From JAXGMV01 sp040772085 (GTDB lineage Bacteria; Chloroflexota; Anaerolineae; Anaerolineales; Anaerolineaceae), in NCBI GenBank assembly GCA_040772085.1, contig JAXGYU010000001.1:1302001-1366000 (forward strand): a stretch of DNA of 64,000 nucleotides. The letters run 5' to 3'. Positions 33,906 to 42,551 of the stretch are shown here, piece after piece. Position 1 is the first letter of the stretch; the number at the start of each line of letters is the position of its first letter. The notes beneath the pieces were generated by a model, which was not told where the DNA came from, did not search any database, and worked only from the letters and a program-made list of their open reading frames with translations. The position numbers and the translations under genes were made by a program.

Positions 33906-34194
33906 GCTGCTCCAGGATAGGCGGCACCTTGAATTGTGCCCGGTCTTGCGCCTGTGTATTCTGCAACGTCTGCTGCTGCGAGAAGCCTGCACGGGGTTCG
34001 TCACCGCGCAAGCGCGTCCGCGCCTGCAGCATGTTGGTGGTCGGTTGAATGCCGGTAGTATCGACTTCCTGCAACTGCCGAACGTGATCCAGAATTTGCG
34101 AGAGCTGAGTCTGGTAGCGGTCTATCTCTGCTTCGGTCAGGGCAAGCCGCGCCAATTTTGCGATATGGATGACTTCATCGCGGGTGAGGGTCAT
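33898..34194 (-). CDS. gatC: Asp-tRNA(Asn)/Glu-tRNA(Gln) amidotransferase subunit C
   Basis: 98 residues. The typical GatC N-terminus MTLTRDEVIHIAKLARLALT and the helix EIDRYQTQLSQILDHVRQLQ are followed by DTTGIQPTTNML, as in the family that clasps GatA to GatB. ATG 34194 gives the canonical length; no good ribosome site is visible. Its last 8 bases overlap the gatA start, so the two are co-translated. Confidence 0.92.
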   Translation of the reverse strand: MTLTRDEVIHIAKLARLALTEAEIDRYQTQLSQILDHVRQLQEVDTTGIQPTTNMLQARTRLRGDEPRAGFSQQQTLQNTQAQDRAQFKVPPILEQHE

Positions 34195-34334
34195 GGCAGT
34201 GATTATAACTTGGTTGCCAGACGCCAATAATATTTTTTCCTGTAAATCGGCGAGGCAAGCCGAAGATTTATTCAAGGTAAAAACTATCGTGAAGCCAATA
34301 TTCAGTTGTTGAATATTGATAAGATGCCCCGCTG

Positions 34335-34363
34335 TTATGCTGGTGTGCATTTATTGCTATAAT
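34335..34363 (+). promoter_or_regulatory. extended -10 promoter of the iminopeptidase gene
   Basis: TATAAT at 34358-34363 is preceded by TGC (extended -10). A weak -35 TTATGC lies 17 bases upstream. The predicted leader is about 26 bases before the ATG at 34396. Confidence 0.6.
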
Positions 34364-34395
34364 GATTGCCACATCCATTACCTTAGGAGCGTCAC

Positions 34396-35352
34396 ATGAC
34401 TGAGTACACCTTATTCCCTGAAACCGAACCCTTCAACAGCGGTATGCTGCCGGTCTCGGACCTGCATACCCTTTACTTCGAAGAGGTTGGACAGCCCAGC
34501 GGCGCTCCAGTGCTGTACCTGCATGGCGGACCGGGCGCCGGCATCAGCCCCAAATCACGTCAGTTCTTTGATCCTTCCTTCTACCGGGCGGTATTGTTCG
34601 ACCAGCGCGGATCGGGCAAGAGCACGCCGCATGCTGAGCTGCGTGAGAACACGACCTGGGAGCTGGTGGCAGACATTGAGAAGCTGCGCGAACACCTTGG
34701 CATTGAGAAATGGCTGGTGTTTGGCGGGAGCTGGGGCTCCACGCTGGCGATTGCCTATGCCATCACCCACCCTGATCGCGTGGTCGGCTTGGTGCTGCGC
34801 GGCATTTTCCTCGGGCGCGAGTTCGAGATCAACTGGTTCTATAATGGCGGCACCGGTTTGTACTATCCCGAGAATTGGGAGGAATTCATCTCGATCATCC
34901 CCGAGAACGAGCGCGGCGATCTGGTCAAGGCGTATTACAAGCGTCTGACCAGCCATGACGAGGAATTGCGCCTGAAAGCGGCAAAGATCTGGAGCGGCTA
35001 TGAGGACTCGGTCGCGCAGTTACAGCGGGACCCCAACGCGTCCAATATATTCGAAGATCCGATGCTTGCTCTGGCGGTCGCGCGCATCGAATGTCATTAC
35101 TTTGTCAACAAACTCTTCCTCGAGGATGAGAACGAACTGCTGCGCAAAGCGGAAGGCTTGAAGGATATTCCCTGTACGATTGTGCAGGGGCGCTATGACA
35201 TGATCTGCCCGCCGATCACCGCCTGGCAGCTCAAGAAAGCCATGCCGCAGACCCAGTTGTGCTTCTTCGACAACGCCGGCCATTCGCCGCGCGAGGGCGG
35301 TATGGCGCCGCGCTTGCTGCAGGCAATGGAAGAGTACAAGAAGTTGTTCTAA
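34396..35352 (+). CDS. pip: proline iminopeptidase
   Basis: 318 residues. The alpha/beta-hydrolase features are YLHGGPGAGI (oxyanion hole, 42-50), VLFDQRGSGKSTPHA, nucleophile Ser112 in GGSWGSTLA, Asp in VQGRYDMICP and His in NAGHSPREGG. HGGPG together with DQRGSGRS-like motifs is diagnostic of S33 proline iminopeptidases, which remove N-terminal Pro from peptides in the cytoplasm. AGGAG precedes the ATG. The gene has its own promoter. Downstream begins the palindromic repeat array. Confidence 0.93.
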   Translation: MTEYTLFPETEPFNSGMLPVSDLHTLYFEEVGQPSGAPVLYLHGGPGAGISPKSRQFFDPSFYRAVLFDQRGSGKSTPHAELRENTTWELVADIEKLREHLGIEKWLVFGGSWGSTLAIAYAITHPDRVVGLVLRGIFLGREFEINWFYNGGTGLYYPENWEEFISIIPENERGDLVKAYYKRLTSHDEELRLKAAKIWSGYEDSVAQLQRDPNASNIFEDPMLALAVARIECHYFVNKLFLEDENELLRKAEGLKDIPCTIVQGRYDMICPPITAWQLKKAMPQTQLCFFDNAGHSPREGGMAPRLLQAMEEYKKLF

Positions 35353-35396
35353 GGCGAGGGTGCACACGTTTGGGGGGTAAAACCCCCGAATTAGAC

Positions 35397-35534
35397 GTAG
35401 GGCGGGACACGTCTTATGTCCCGCCGGCTTTTGATCAGAGAATGGCGGCTCATACAACGCGAGCCGCCATGCGTTTGCCCTGATCATTTCAAAATAATTT
35501 CGTACCTACGGTAGGGAGGGCACACGTGCCCTCC
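35397..35534. repeat. palindromic repeat core, copy 1
   Basis: 138 bases with all three palindromes. The second palindrome ends GAGCCGCCATGCG here, whereas copies 2 and 3 have GCCGCCCTACG. Confidence 0.88.
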
Positions 35535-35655
35535 AGTTGTTGGCATGCCCGGAAAGAATTAGACGAAGCTGTAGGGCGGATCACGGTCTTTGATCCGCCG
35601 CCTTTGAATTGTCGAATATGCACAACGGAGAGGGGGTAAAAACCCGGAATTTCAC

Positions 35656-35793
35656 GTAGGGCGGGACACGTCTTTTGTCCCGCCGGCTTTTGATCAGAGA
35701 ATGGCGGCTCATACAACGCGAGCCGCCCTACGTTTGCCCTGATCATCTCAAAATAATTTCGTACCTGCGGTAGGGAGGGCACACGTGCCCTCC
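35656..35793. repeat. palindromic repeat core, copy 2
   Basis: 138 bases with all three palindromes. Nearly identical to copy 1 and the same length. Confidence 0.88.
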
Positions 35794-35940
35794 GGATGCT
35801 GTCATGCCCGGAAACAATTAGCCGGCTTTGAAACGTCGGGCTCATAGATCGTGAGTCGTTATATGTTTAGACCTCTCCCCAACCCTCCCCGTTTGGCACA
35901 GAACGCAAAACTGAGAGGGGGTTAAAACCCGGAATTTCAC

Positions 35941-36078
35941 GTAGGGCGGGACGCGTCTTTTGTCCCGCCGACATTTGACCAGAAAATGGCGGCTCATACA
36001 ACGCGAGCCGCCCTACGTTTGCCCTGATCATTTCAAAACAATTTCGTACCTACGGTAGGGAGGGCACACGTGCCCTCC
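35941..36078. repeat. palindromic repeat core, copy 3
   Basis: 138 bases with all three palindromes. The first palindrome has ACGCG for ACACG, and the linker has AAACAATT for AAATAATT. Confidence 0.88.
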
Positions 36079-36221
36079 GGATGCTGTCATGCGCAGAAAG
36101 AATTAGATTCGCGATTTGGCGGCTCATACAACGAGAGCTTCCATACATTTCGACCCCTCCCCAACCCTCCCCGTTTGGCAAAATACGCAAAACGGAGAGG
36201 GGGTTAAAACCCGAATTTCAC

Positions 36222-36360
36222 GTAGGGCGGGACACATCTTTTGTCCCGCCAGCATTTGACCAGAGAATGGCGGCTCATACAACGCGAGCCGCCCTACATT
36301 TGCCATGATCATCTTCAAAATAATTTCGTATCTACGGTAGGGAGGGCACACGTGCCCTCC
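36222..36360. repeat. palindromic repeat core, copy 4
   Basis: 139 bases with all three palindromes and a few substitutions (ACACATC in the first loop, CCATGATCATC in the linker). Confidence 0.88.
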
Positions 36361-36481
36361 GGATACTGTCATGCCCGGAATGAATTTGACGTAGCTGTAG
36401 GGCGGATCACGGTCTTTGATCCGCCGGCTTTGAATTGTCGAATATGCACAACGGAGAGGGGGTAAAAACCCGGAATTTCAC

Positions 36482-36627
36482 GTATGGCGGGACACGCCTT
36501 ATGTCCCGCCATATTGTTTTGTCGGGTGCAAAAACGGCACCCGACCTACAACGTCGTAGGGCACGAATAAAATCCCCCCAGTATTTGACCAAAGCATGGC
36601 GGCTCATACAACGCGAGCCGCCATGCG
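36482..36627. repeat. palindromic repeat core, copy 5 (interrupted)
   Basis: The first palindrome (GGCGGGACACG/GTCCCGCC) is followed by about 70 foreign bases that contain another hairpin (GTCGGGTGC/GCACCCGAC) and then the second palindrome. The third palindrome is missing. Confidence 0.75.
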
Positions 36628-36767
36628 TTTCGACCCCACCCCAACCCTCCCCGTTTGGCAAAATACGTAAAACGGAGAGGGAGTTTTGTTGCCTGTCTTT
36701 TGCGCAAAATACGCAAAACGGAGCGGGGGTAAAAACCCCGGAATGAGATTGGGATTCGTAATGAAAT

Positions 36768-37712
36768 TTATTCTGGCGTGCGCCAGGGCAGGGTGTACCA
36801 TTCCAGATACTCCTGCGCATGCGCGCGCCAGTAGGCGGTGTCGTGACTGCCGGCATTAAGCACCCAGGTATGCACATACGCGTTCGTCATCAGCCGTTCT
36901 TCCAGATCGAACGCCGCCTCCCGATAAAAATCTCCATCCCCCACATCCACATAGAGCCTCGGACGTTCTTCGGCCGTCATCTGCTTCAGCCACAGTGACA
37001 GATTCTCATGCCCGCCCGGATTGCTGTGCACGCCGATCGCGCCGAAGGTCTGCCACTCAGCCAATCCAATCCGCAACGCCCATTGCGCGCCGCGCGAAAG
37101 CCCGCCAATGGCGCGGCAATCACGCTCAGCGCAGGTGTTATAGTGCGTGTCCACATAGGGCACCAAATTCTTCACCAGGTCCTCGCCGAAACTGGATTCG
37201 GGCACCGGCACGGTCACCGCTGATTCGCGCGGCGTGACGATGATGAAGGGTTTGACCAGCCCCGAGAGAATCAACCTGTCGGCAGCCTCGCCCAAACCCA
37301 TCTCGAACCACGCGCGTTCATCCTGATTCGATCCGTGCAGCATATAGAGCACCGGATAACCCGTCCCGGTCTCCTGGTCATACCCGGGAGGCAGATAGAT
37401 CTGGAACGGAATCGTTTTCCCGTCAGAATCCTCAACGCCATCCTCCCGCACAGAGCCAGGTTGCGCCATTGCTGCCGGCTCACTGACAGCAGGCGCCGGG
37501 CACTCTTCTTCCGCCGCGGAGCTGAGGGGTATGCTCGTTTCAACGACCACCGGCACGCTGCCGGCAACCGCGGTTGCCGGCATGACAGAAGCCGCGGCCT
37601 CCGTAGCCGGTGGCACAGATGGTGCGGCTGGTTGGACGCAAGCCGACAGGACGACTGCCATGATTACCAGAACAACAAGATGAAAAAAACGCTCAAAGAG
37701 GTTAATGCGCAT
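36768..37712 (-). CDS. lipoprotein esterase (Esterase D/enterochelin esterase type)
   Basis: 314 residues from ATG 37712 (MRINLFERFF), giving a signal of 24 residues with lipobox VVLSAC; a GTG at 37757 is an alternative. After an Ala/Pro/Val-rich linker (to about 85) comes an alpha/beta-hydrolase: IPFQIYLPPGYDQETGTGYPVLYMLHGSNQ split by a turn, nucleophile Ser in GGLSRGAQWALR, Asp in VDVGDGDFY and His in NAGSHDTAYW. The layout is that of putative esterases that include carbohydrate acetyl/feruloyl esterases. It is anchored outside the cell; substrate unknown. No gene lies between its stop and the repeat array. Confidence 0.82.
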   Translation of the reverse strand: MRINLFERFFHLVVLVIMAVVLSACVQPAAPSVPPATEAAASVMPATAVAGSVPVVVETSIPLSSAAEEECPAPAVSEPAAMAQPGSVREDGVEDSDGKTIPFQIYLPPGYDQETGTGYPVLYMLHGSNQDERAWFEMGLGEAADRLILSGLVKPFIIVTPRESAVTVPVPESSFGEDLVKNLVPYVDTHYNTCAERDCRAIGGLSRGAQWALRIGLAEWQTFGAIGVHSNPGGHENLSLWLKQMTAEERPRLYVDVGDGDFYREAAFDLEERLMTNAYVHTWVLNAGSHDTAYWRAHAQEYLEWYTLPWRTPE

Positions 37713-37741
37713 CAGTAGAATCCGCGAGCGGACTGGTTTCC

Positions 37742-37770
37742 TTGCAGGATGATACACTTGCGATTATACT
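37742..37770 (+). promoter_or_regulatory. promoter of tRNA-Pro
   Basis: TTGCAG (37742-37747), a 17-base spacer and TATACT (37765-37770), 10 bases before the tRNA. It has the same -10 box as the tRNA-Leu promoter. Confidence 0.78.
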
Positions 37771-37780
37771 CAAGCATTGC

Positions 37781-37853
37781 CGGGGTGTAGCGCAGTTGGA
37801 AGCGCACCGTGTTTGGGACGCGGGGGTCGTCGGTTCAAGTCCGACCACCCCGA
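37781..37853 (+). tRNA. tRNA-Pro (anticodon TGG)
   Basis: The acceptor is 37781-37787 with 37846-37852, discriminator A37853. D stem GCGC/GCGC; anticodon stem CCGTG/CGCGG with one T-G pair; loop TTTGGGA with anticodon TGG at 37814-37816, reading CCA and other CCN codons by wobble. T arm GTCGG-TTCAAGT-CCGAC. CCA is not encoded. A short GC hairpin (37860-37884) follows without a U-run. Confidence 0.95.
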
Positions 37854-37908
37854 CAACTTCAGCCTCCGAGATGCTCGGTGGCTGTAACGATTAATTAAGG
37901 AGTATTTC

Positions 37909-38220
37909 ATGGCGCGCGTAAAATTTGATGGTCTGATTGAAGCAGTGAGATACCTCCCTGACGGTGAGATCGAGCAAGTTCGCATTTATCTCCGGCGCGG
38001 TCCAACGTTCTCCGACCACAAACTGATGTCCCGTGATGCGCTGCTTGAGTTTCTGAAGAACGGCAATAAAGCTGTCACCGGCAGCCGGCAGGAACTGATG
38101 GCGAGCACCTTCACCGTTGAGAAAAAAGTGCATTTGGTCAAGGCCAGCGGTGAGAAATATTTCATCGCGACTGAGAAAAAAGCCGATAAGGACCTGCTCG
38201 AAGGCACACCTCTTTTCTAG
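37909..38220 (+). CDS. conserved-looking 103-residue protein, unknown function
   Basis: 103 residues, AAGGAG ahead of the ATG. Sequence begins MARVKFDGLIEAVRYLPDGE and continues IEQVRIYLRRGPTFSDHKLMSRDALLEFLKNGNKAV. It is basic, without signal or membrane helix, and looks like a small beta-rich cytoplasmic domain with a helix around SRDALLEFLKNG. I recognise no family. It lies 55 bases after tRNA-Pro and 40 bases before the GT2 gene, so it may be transcribed from the tRNA promoter. Confidence 0.65.
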   Translation: MARVKFDGLIEAVRYLPDGEIEQVRIYLRRGPTFSDHKLMSRDALLEFLKNGNKAVTGSRQELMASTFTVEKKVHLVKASGEKYFIATEKKADKDLLEGTPLF

Positions 38221-38260
38221 TTCAGGCAATCATCAAGATCGGCAATACTAAAGAGCTCAG

Positions 38261-39004
38261 ATGAGCCAACCCTTTTTATCTATCATCATTCCGGCATACA
38301 ACGAAGCCCACCGCCTGCCTGACACGTTGCGGGAGGTTCAGACCTTTCTGAACGCGCAAGCCTATGAGAGCGACTTGTGGGTGATCGAGAATGGCAGCAG
38401 TGATGAGACCCTGTCCATCGCGCGGGCGTACCAGGCACAGATGCCCAACCTGCACGTCGTCCATCTCGACCAGGCCGGCAAAGGGCTGGCTGTCCGGCGC
38501 GGCATGCTGGAAGCCGATGGTCAATACCGCTTCATCTGTGACGCTGACCTCTCCATGCCGATTGACCAGGTCAACCGCTTTTTACCGCCAGCGCTCGAGA
38601 CCGATATCGCCATCGCCTCACGCGAAGCGCCGGGCGCCATTCGCTATGAGGAGCCCGAATACCGTCACACGATTGGCAGAGTTTTCAACTATCTGGTGAG
38701 CCTGCTGGCCCTTCCCGGATTGCAGGATACACAATGCGGCTTCAAATGCTTCAAGGCACACGTCGCGGAAGATATCTTCCGCTATCAGACACGCACCGGC
38801 TGGGCATTTGATGTCGAGGTACTCTACATCGCCCGCATGCGCGGCTATGATATTCTGGAAGTCGGCATCCCCTGGCATTATCGCAAGGGCAGCAAGGTGA
38901 GCGTCATCCGCGATGCTTGGAAGATGTTCAGCGATTTGCTCGCCATCCGCCGCAATGCCCGGGCGGGACTGTATGACCCTGAACATGAAACAGCGAGCAA
39001 CTGA
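38261..39004 (+). CDS. GT2 glycosyltransferase, dolichyl-phosphate glucosyltransferase type
   Basis: 247 residues. GT-A fold motifs: SIIIPAYNEAHRLPDTL, VIENGSSDETL, GKGLAVRRGMLEADG, the DxD-like CDADLSMP and QCGFKCF. The QDTQCGFKCF and WAFDVEVLYIARMRGY segments are typical of the ALG5/polyprenyl-phosphate glucosyltransferase branch, which makes lipid-linked sugars for glycans on the membrane. There is no C-terminal membrane helix. The RNase HII frame starts inside its 3' end, so the two genes are likely one transcript. Confidence 0.86.
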   Translation: MSQPFLSIIIPAYNEAHRLPDTLREVQTFLNAQAYESDLWVIENGSSDETLSIARAYQAQMPNLHVVHLDQAGKGLAVRRGMLEADGQYRFICDADLSMPIDQVNRFLPPALETDIAIASREAPGAIRYEEPEYRHTIGRVFNYLVSLLALPGLQDTQCGFKCFKAHVAEDIFRYQTRTGWAFDVEVLYIARMRGYDILEVGIPWHYRKGSKVSVIRDAWKMFSDLLAIRRNARAGLYDPEHETASN

Positions 39005-39644
39005 GCACAAAGCGGTTCCCATCCCCACGCTTCAATTTGAGCAGAGTTACTGGCAGGCGGGTTACCCGCTCGTTGCCGGCATCGATGAAGCGGGTCGCGG
39101 CGCCTGGGCTGGCCCGGTTGTCGCGGCCGCCGTGATCCTGCCCGCAACAGAGGATGACCTGTGCGCGAAATTGCGTGAGGTGCGTGATTCCAAATGTATG
39201 ACCGCGCTTGAGCGTGAATTCTGGCGGATTGAAATCACCGCCTGCGCGGTGAGCTGGTCCGTCGGCAGCGCCAGCCCGGAGGAAATCGACAGGCTCAACA
39301 TCCTCGAAGCAACCCGTCTGGCCATGACGCGTGCGCTTGAAGGTCTATATCGCACGCCGGACGCGCTGCTGCTGGACGCCGTTCTGCTGCGAGAGCTAGA
39401 GACCAGCCAGACCGCGCTGATCCATGGTGATCAGATCTCACTCAGTATCGCCGCCGCTTCCATCATTGCCAAAACCGAGCGTGACCGCATGATGCGCGAA
39501 CTGGACCGCGAATATCCCGGCTATGGTTTTTCACGTCACAAAGGCTACGGCACACGCGCGCATCAGAACGCGCTAGCCACGCATGGGGCGTGCGCGCTGC
39601 ACCGGCACAGTTATCGACCAATCCTCAGGATCGAAGCAACATAA
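38973..39644 (+). CDS. rnhB: ribonuclease HII
   Basis: 223 residues from ATG 38973; ATG 38985 is equally possible (219 residues). Signature VAGIDEAGRGAWAGPVVAAAVIL, then the acidic residues of VRDSK and LLLDAV, and SIAAASIIAKTERDRMM and YGFSRHKGYGT. These supply the D-E-D-D metal site that cuts RNA in RNA/DNA hybrids. In many RNase HII the motif reads GxGPLAGP, and here it is GAWAGP, a common variant. Its start overlaps the end of the GT2 gene by about 30 bases. A bidirectional terminator follows. Confidence 0.93.
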   Translation: MTLNMKQRATEHKAVPIPTLQFEQSYWQAGYPLVAGIDEAGRGAWAGPVVAAAVILPATEDDLCAKLREVRDSKCMTALEREFWRIEITACAVSWSVGSASPEEIDRLNILEATRLAMTRALEGLYRTPDALLLDAVLLRELETSQTALIHGDQISLSIAAASIIAKTERDRMMRELDREYPGYGFSRHKGYGTRAHQNALATHGACALHRHSYRPILRIEAT

Positions 39645-39668
39645 AACCCCGCTCACGCGGGGTTTTAT
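39641..39668. terminator. bidirectional intrinsic terminator
   Basis: A perfect 12-base-pair stem (39641-39652 with 39657-39668) and a 4-base loop, with A and T runs at the stem base. It separates convergent rnhB and the P-type ATPase gene. Confidence 0.85.
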
Positions 39669-39687
39669 GACCTCGAAATTTCGTTGT

Positions 39688-42501
39688 TTATGCTTTCTTG
39701 CGGCGTGACGTGTAGAGCTTGAAGAGCTCAGCGGTCGCGAACGGGATGAAGCACAACGGGATGATCTCAACCCACTGAAGCCAACCCAGCGGCAGCGTGT
39801 CGAAGACGACGTTCAGCACCGGGATGTAGATGATGGCCAGGGTGACCAGCATGGAGGTCAGCGCGCCGATGTTCATCCATTTGTTGGTAAAAATACCAAT
39901 CTTGAACAAGGAGTAGTTCTCGGAACGCATGGCGAATGCCGGCAGCAGCTCAGAGAGTGCCAGCGTCGTAAACGCCATGGTTTCAGCGAACGCCTTGTGC
40001 TCAGGATCGGTATTGACGCCGATGTTGTATGCCCAGAGGGTCGCGCCGGTGATCGCGATGGTCTGGATGATGATACCGATGACGCGGTCCTTATTGATGA
40101 TGTGTTCCTTGGGAGGACGCGGCTGCTGCTGCATCACATCCGGGTCGCCTTTTTCGGTCGCGAGCGCCAGAGCCGGCAGACCATCGGTCACCAGGTTGAT
40201 CGTCAGCAGTTGCAGCGCGGTCAACGGTGAGGTGCGGTAGAAGAGCATGGCCAGGAAGATGGTCAGGATCTCACCAGCGTTACAGGAGAGCAGGTAGTAC
40301 ACAAATTTGCGGATGTTGCTGTAGATGATACGGCCTTGCTCAATCGCCGAAACGATACTGGCATAGTTGTCATCCGTCAGCACCATGTCGGCGGTTTCTT
40401 TGGCAACGTCCGTACCGGTGATACCCATCGCGACGCCAATATCAGCGCGTTTGATGGCGGGCGCGTCATTGACGCCGTCACCAGTCATGGCAACGATTTC
40501 ACCGTTGGCGCGCAGAGCGTCAACGATGCGCATCTTATGCTCGGGAGAAACACGGGCGAAGACGTCGGTAATCTTGACCGCATCCTGGAGCTGCTCATCG
40601 GTCATGTCATTCAGCGCGGCGCCCATCAGCACCTGATGACCTTCACGCAGCAGACCAATATCCTGCGCGATGGCGCGGGCAGTGTTTGGATAGTCACCGG
40701 TGATCATGATGGTGCGGATTCCGGCGCCCTTTGCCATCTCAAGCGCGGGTCCAACCTCGGGCCTTGCCGGGTCGATCATACCGACCATACCCAGGAAGCA
40801 TAAATCGCTTTCAAGCACGGCAGCGTCATTGGATTCTGGCTTCTCAGCCACATTGCGGGCAGCCAGACCGAGAACACGCAGCGCGTTGCTGGTCAGGGCT
40901 TCATTGCCGGCAAGCACACGCGAGCGGTCTTCATCCGTCATCGCATGGATGGTTCCATCGGCTTCCATGATCCTGCCGCACAGGTTCAGAACGACATCCG
41001 GCGCGCCTTTGACAGCGATGGTATGCCAGGCATGGACATCACCTTCATTGAAGGGCGAGATGTCGTCCGCTTCCGGCGCTTCCACCGCGTGAACTGTGAC
41101 CATTCTCTTGCGGGTCGAATCAAAGGGAATCTCATCCTTGCGGGGATACGCTGTCAGTAGCTTGGTCGCGGTCGCGCCAATCTTTGCGGCGGCAACCAGA
41201 ATGGAACCCTCGGTCGGATCACCGATGATGCGATAGGAGGGCTTCCCTTCAACTTCGACCAACTCAAGTGACGCGTCGTTATTGAGAACACCGACCCACA
41301 GCGCGTATTTCAGCGCGGGTACGGAATTGACATCCAGTTTTTGACCATTCAGCCGCAGCTCGCCCTCAGGGCTGTAACCGCCGCCCGTGATCTCGTATTC
41401 CTTGCCATCAGCCCAGACGCGGGTGACGGTCATGGCATTCTGGGTCAGGGTGCCGGTCTTATCCGAGCAGATCACGGTGGCAGAGCCGAGTGTTTCGACG
41501 GAGGCCAGCTTGCGGATCAGCGCGTGACGGGTCACCATTTCGCGCATGCCCATCGCCAGGGTGATGGTAACCACCGCGGGCAAACCTTCGGGGACTGCGG
41601 CGATCGCCAGGCTGACCGCGATCATAAACATTTCACGGACCAGATCCCAGGTGACCGCATCGGCGCGCAGCAGGCCGACGACGAAGACCAGCGCGCAGAC
41701 GATCAGCGCGGCAATGGCCAGCATCTTGCCCAGGTGGTTGAGGCGCTGCTGCAGCGGCGTGCTTTCTTCACCGACGTTTTGCAGCATGTCAGCGATCATG
41801 CCCAGTTGGGTGTTCATACCGGTCGAGGTCACGACAGCTTTGCCGCGGCCGTAGTTGACCGTGGTACCCATGAAGGCTGAGTTCTTGCGGTCACCAAGCG
41901 AGACGTCACCGTCGAAAACCGCGGCGGCGTTCTTCTGCACTGGCACGGATTCACCGGTCAGCGCAGCTTCTTCAACCCGGAGGTTGACCGCTTCCAGCAG
42001 CCTGACGTCTGCCGGGATAAAGTTGCCCGCTTCCAGCAGGACAACATCACCGGGGACAAGTTGCGGCGCCGGCACTGACACGCGGTGTCCATCGCGGATC
42101 ACCTGCGCTTCAGGCGCGGCGAGCTTCTTGAGCGCCGCCAGGGCAGCTTCAGCCCGGTTTTCCTGGATAACCCCCAGGACAGCGTTGAGGATGACGATGG
42201 TCAAAATGGCGCCTGCTTCGATCCAATCGCCGAGCACTGCCGAAATGACGACTGCCACAAGCAGCAGAATGACGATGAAGTCATTCAGTTGTGCCAGCAC
42301 CATTTGCAGGAATGTTGGTCTTGGTTTTTCGTCGAGCTGGTTATAACCATACTTGTCTAACCTGCGCGCAGCCTCTTCGGAAGTCAGACCGCTCTCAAAT
42401 GACGACTGGAGCCGGTCGATGACATCGTTGGATGAAAGCGCGTGCCAGGTCACCTTCAAATCATCCGCCCTTATACTTTCAGTATGCTTGTTATTTGCCA
42501 A
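39688..42501 (-). CDS. P-type cation ATPase, calcium-pump type (P2A)
   Basis: 937 residues with a TTG start (AGGAGG 8 bases upstream). Order: N-terminal cation_ATPase_N domain, actuator TGES (182-185), helix M4 with PEGLPA (304-309), phosphorylated Asp347 in DKTGTLTQ, nucleotide domain with KGAPD, hinge TGDGVNDAPAIKRADIG, and C-terminal helices with NAGE and NLVTDGLPALAL. PEGLPA in M4 plus the M5/M6 acidic residues (NAGE, NLVTD) fit a Ca2+ or Mn2+ transporter such as the SERCA/PMR1 relatives. It would export the ion from the cytoplasm using ATP. Na+ or K+ selectivity cannot be fully excluded. Confidence 0.92.
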   Translation of the reverse strand: MANNKHTESIRADDLKVTWHALSSNDVIDRLQSSFESGLTSEEAARRLDKYGYNQLDEKPRPTFLQMVLAQLNDFIVILLLVAVVISAVLGDWIEAGAILTIVILNAVLGVIQENRAEAALAALKKLAAPEAQVIRDGHRVSVPAPQLVPGDVVLLEAGNFIPADVRLLEAVNLRVEEAALTGESVPVQKNAAAVFDGDVSLGDRKNSAFMGTTVNYGRGKAVVTSTGMNTQLGMIADMLQNVGEESTPLQQRLNHLGKMLAIAALIVCALVFVVGLLRADAVTWDLVREMFMIAVSLAIAAVPEGLPAVVTITLAMGMREMVTRHALIRKLASVETLGSATVICSDKTGTLTQNAMTVTRVWADGKEYEITGGGYSPEGELRLNGQKLDVNSVPALKYALWVGVLNNDASLELVEVEGKPSYRIIGDPTEGSILVAAAKIGATATKLLTAYPRKDEIPFDSTRKRMVTVHAVEAPEADDISPFNEGDVHAWHTIAVKGAPDVVLNLCGRIMEADGTIHAMTDEDRSRVLAGNEALTSNALRVLGLAARNVAEKPESNDAAVLESDLCFLGMVGMIDPARPEVGPALEMAKGAGIRTIMITGDYPNTARAIAQDIGLLREGHQVLMGAALNDMTDEQLQDAVKITDVFARVSPEHKMRIVDALRANGEIVAMTGDGVNDAPAIKRADIGVAMGITGTDVAKETADMVLTDDNYASIVSAIEQGRIIYSNIRKFVYYLLSCNAGEILTIFLAMLFYRTSPLTALQLLTINLVTDGLPALALATEKGDPDVMQQQPRPPKEHIINKDRVIGIIIQTIAITGATLWAYNIGVNTDPEHKAFAETMAFTTLALSELLPAFAMRSENYSLFKIGIFTNKWMNIGALTSMLVTLAIIYIPVLNVVFDTLPLGWLQWVEIIPLCFIPFATAELFKLYTSRRKKA

Positions 42502-42551
42502 CTTTTCCTCCTAAAGAATAAAATTCCATCACCAGCTCGGGAGAACTGGCA

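Larger units (their letters stand above)
35353..36767. repeat. gene-free array of short palindromic repeats (about 1.4 kb)
   Basis: No credible gene. A 138-base core is repeated at 35397, 35656, 35941 and 36222, with a broken fifth copy at 36482; start-to-start spacing is 259-285 bases. Each core joins three palindromes: one around GGCGGGACACG/GTCCCGCC, one around GGCGGCTCATAC/GAGCCGCC and one around GGAGGGCAC/GTGCCCTCC, linked by a conserved AT-rich stretch (TTCAAAATAATTTCGTACC). Between cores lie either a fourth palindrome (GGCGGATCACG/GATCCGCC, 35571-35600 and 36397-36426) or a CCCTCCCCGTTTGG/AAACGGAGAGGGG hairpin. Short frames here are chance products of the repeats. No integrase or transposase is near. 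Confidence 0.9.

Noticed and set aside
35353..36767. CRISPR array or small genes in the repeat region
   Set aside because: Units are about 138 bases, internally palindromic and irregularly spaced, with no short spacers of equal length and no cas genes. The short frames there arise from the repeats.
37860..37884. Terminator after tRNA-Pro
   Set aside because: A hairpin forms (CAGCC/GGCTG with inner CCGAG/CTCGG) but no T-run follows.
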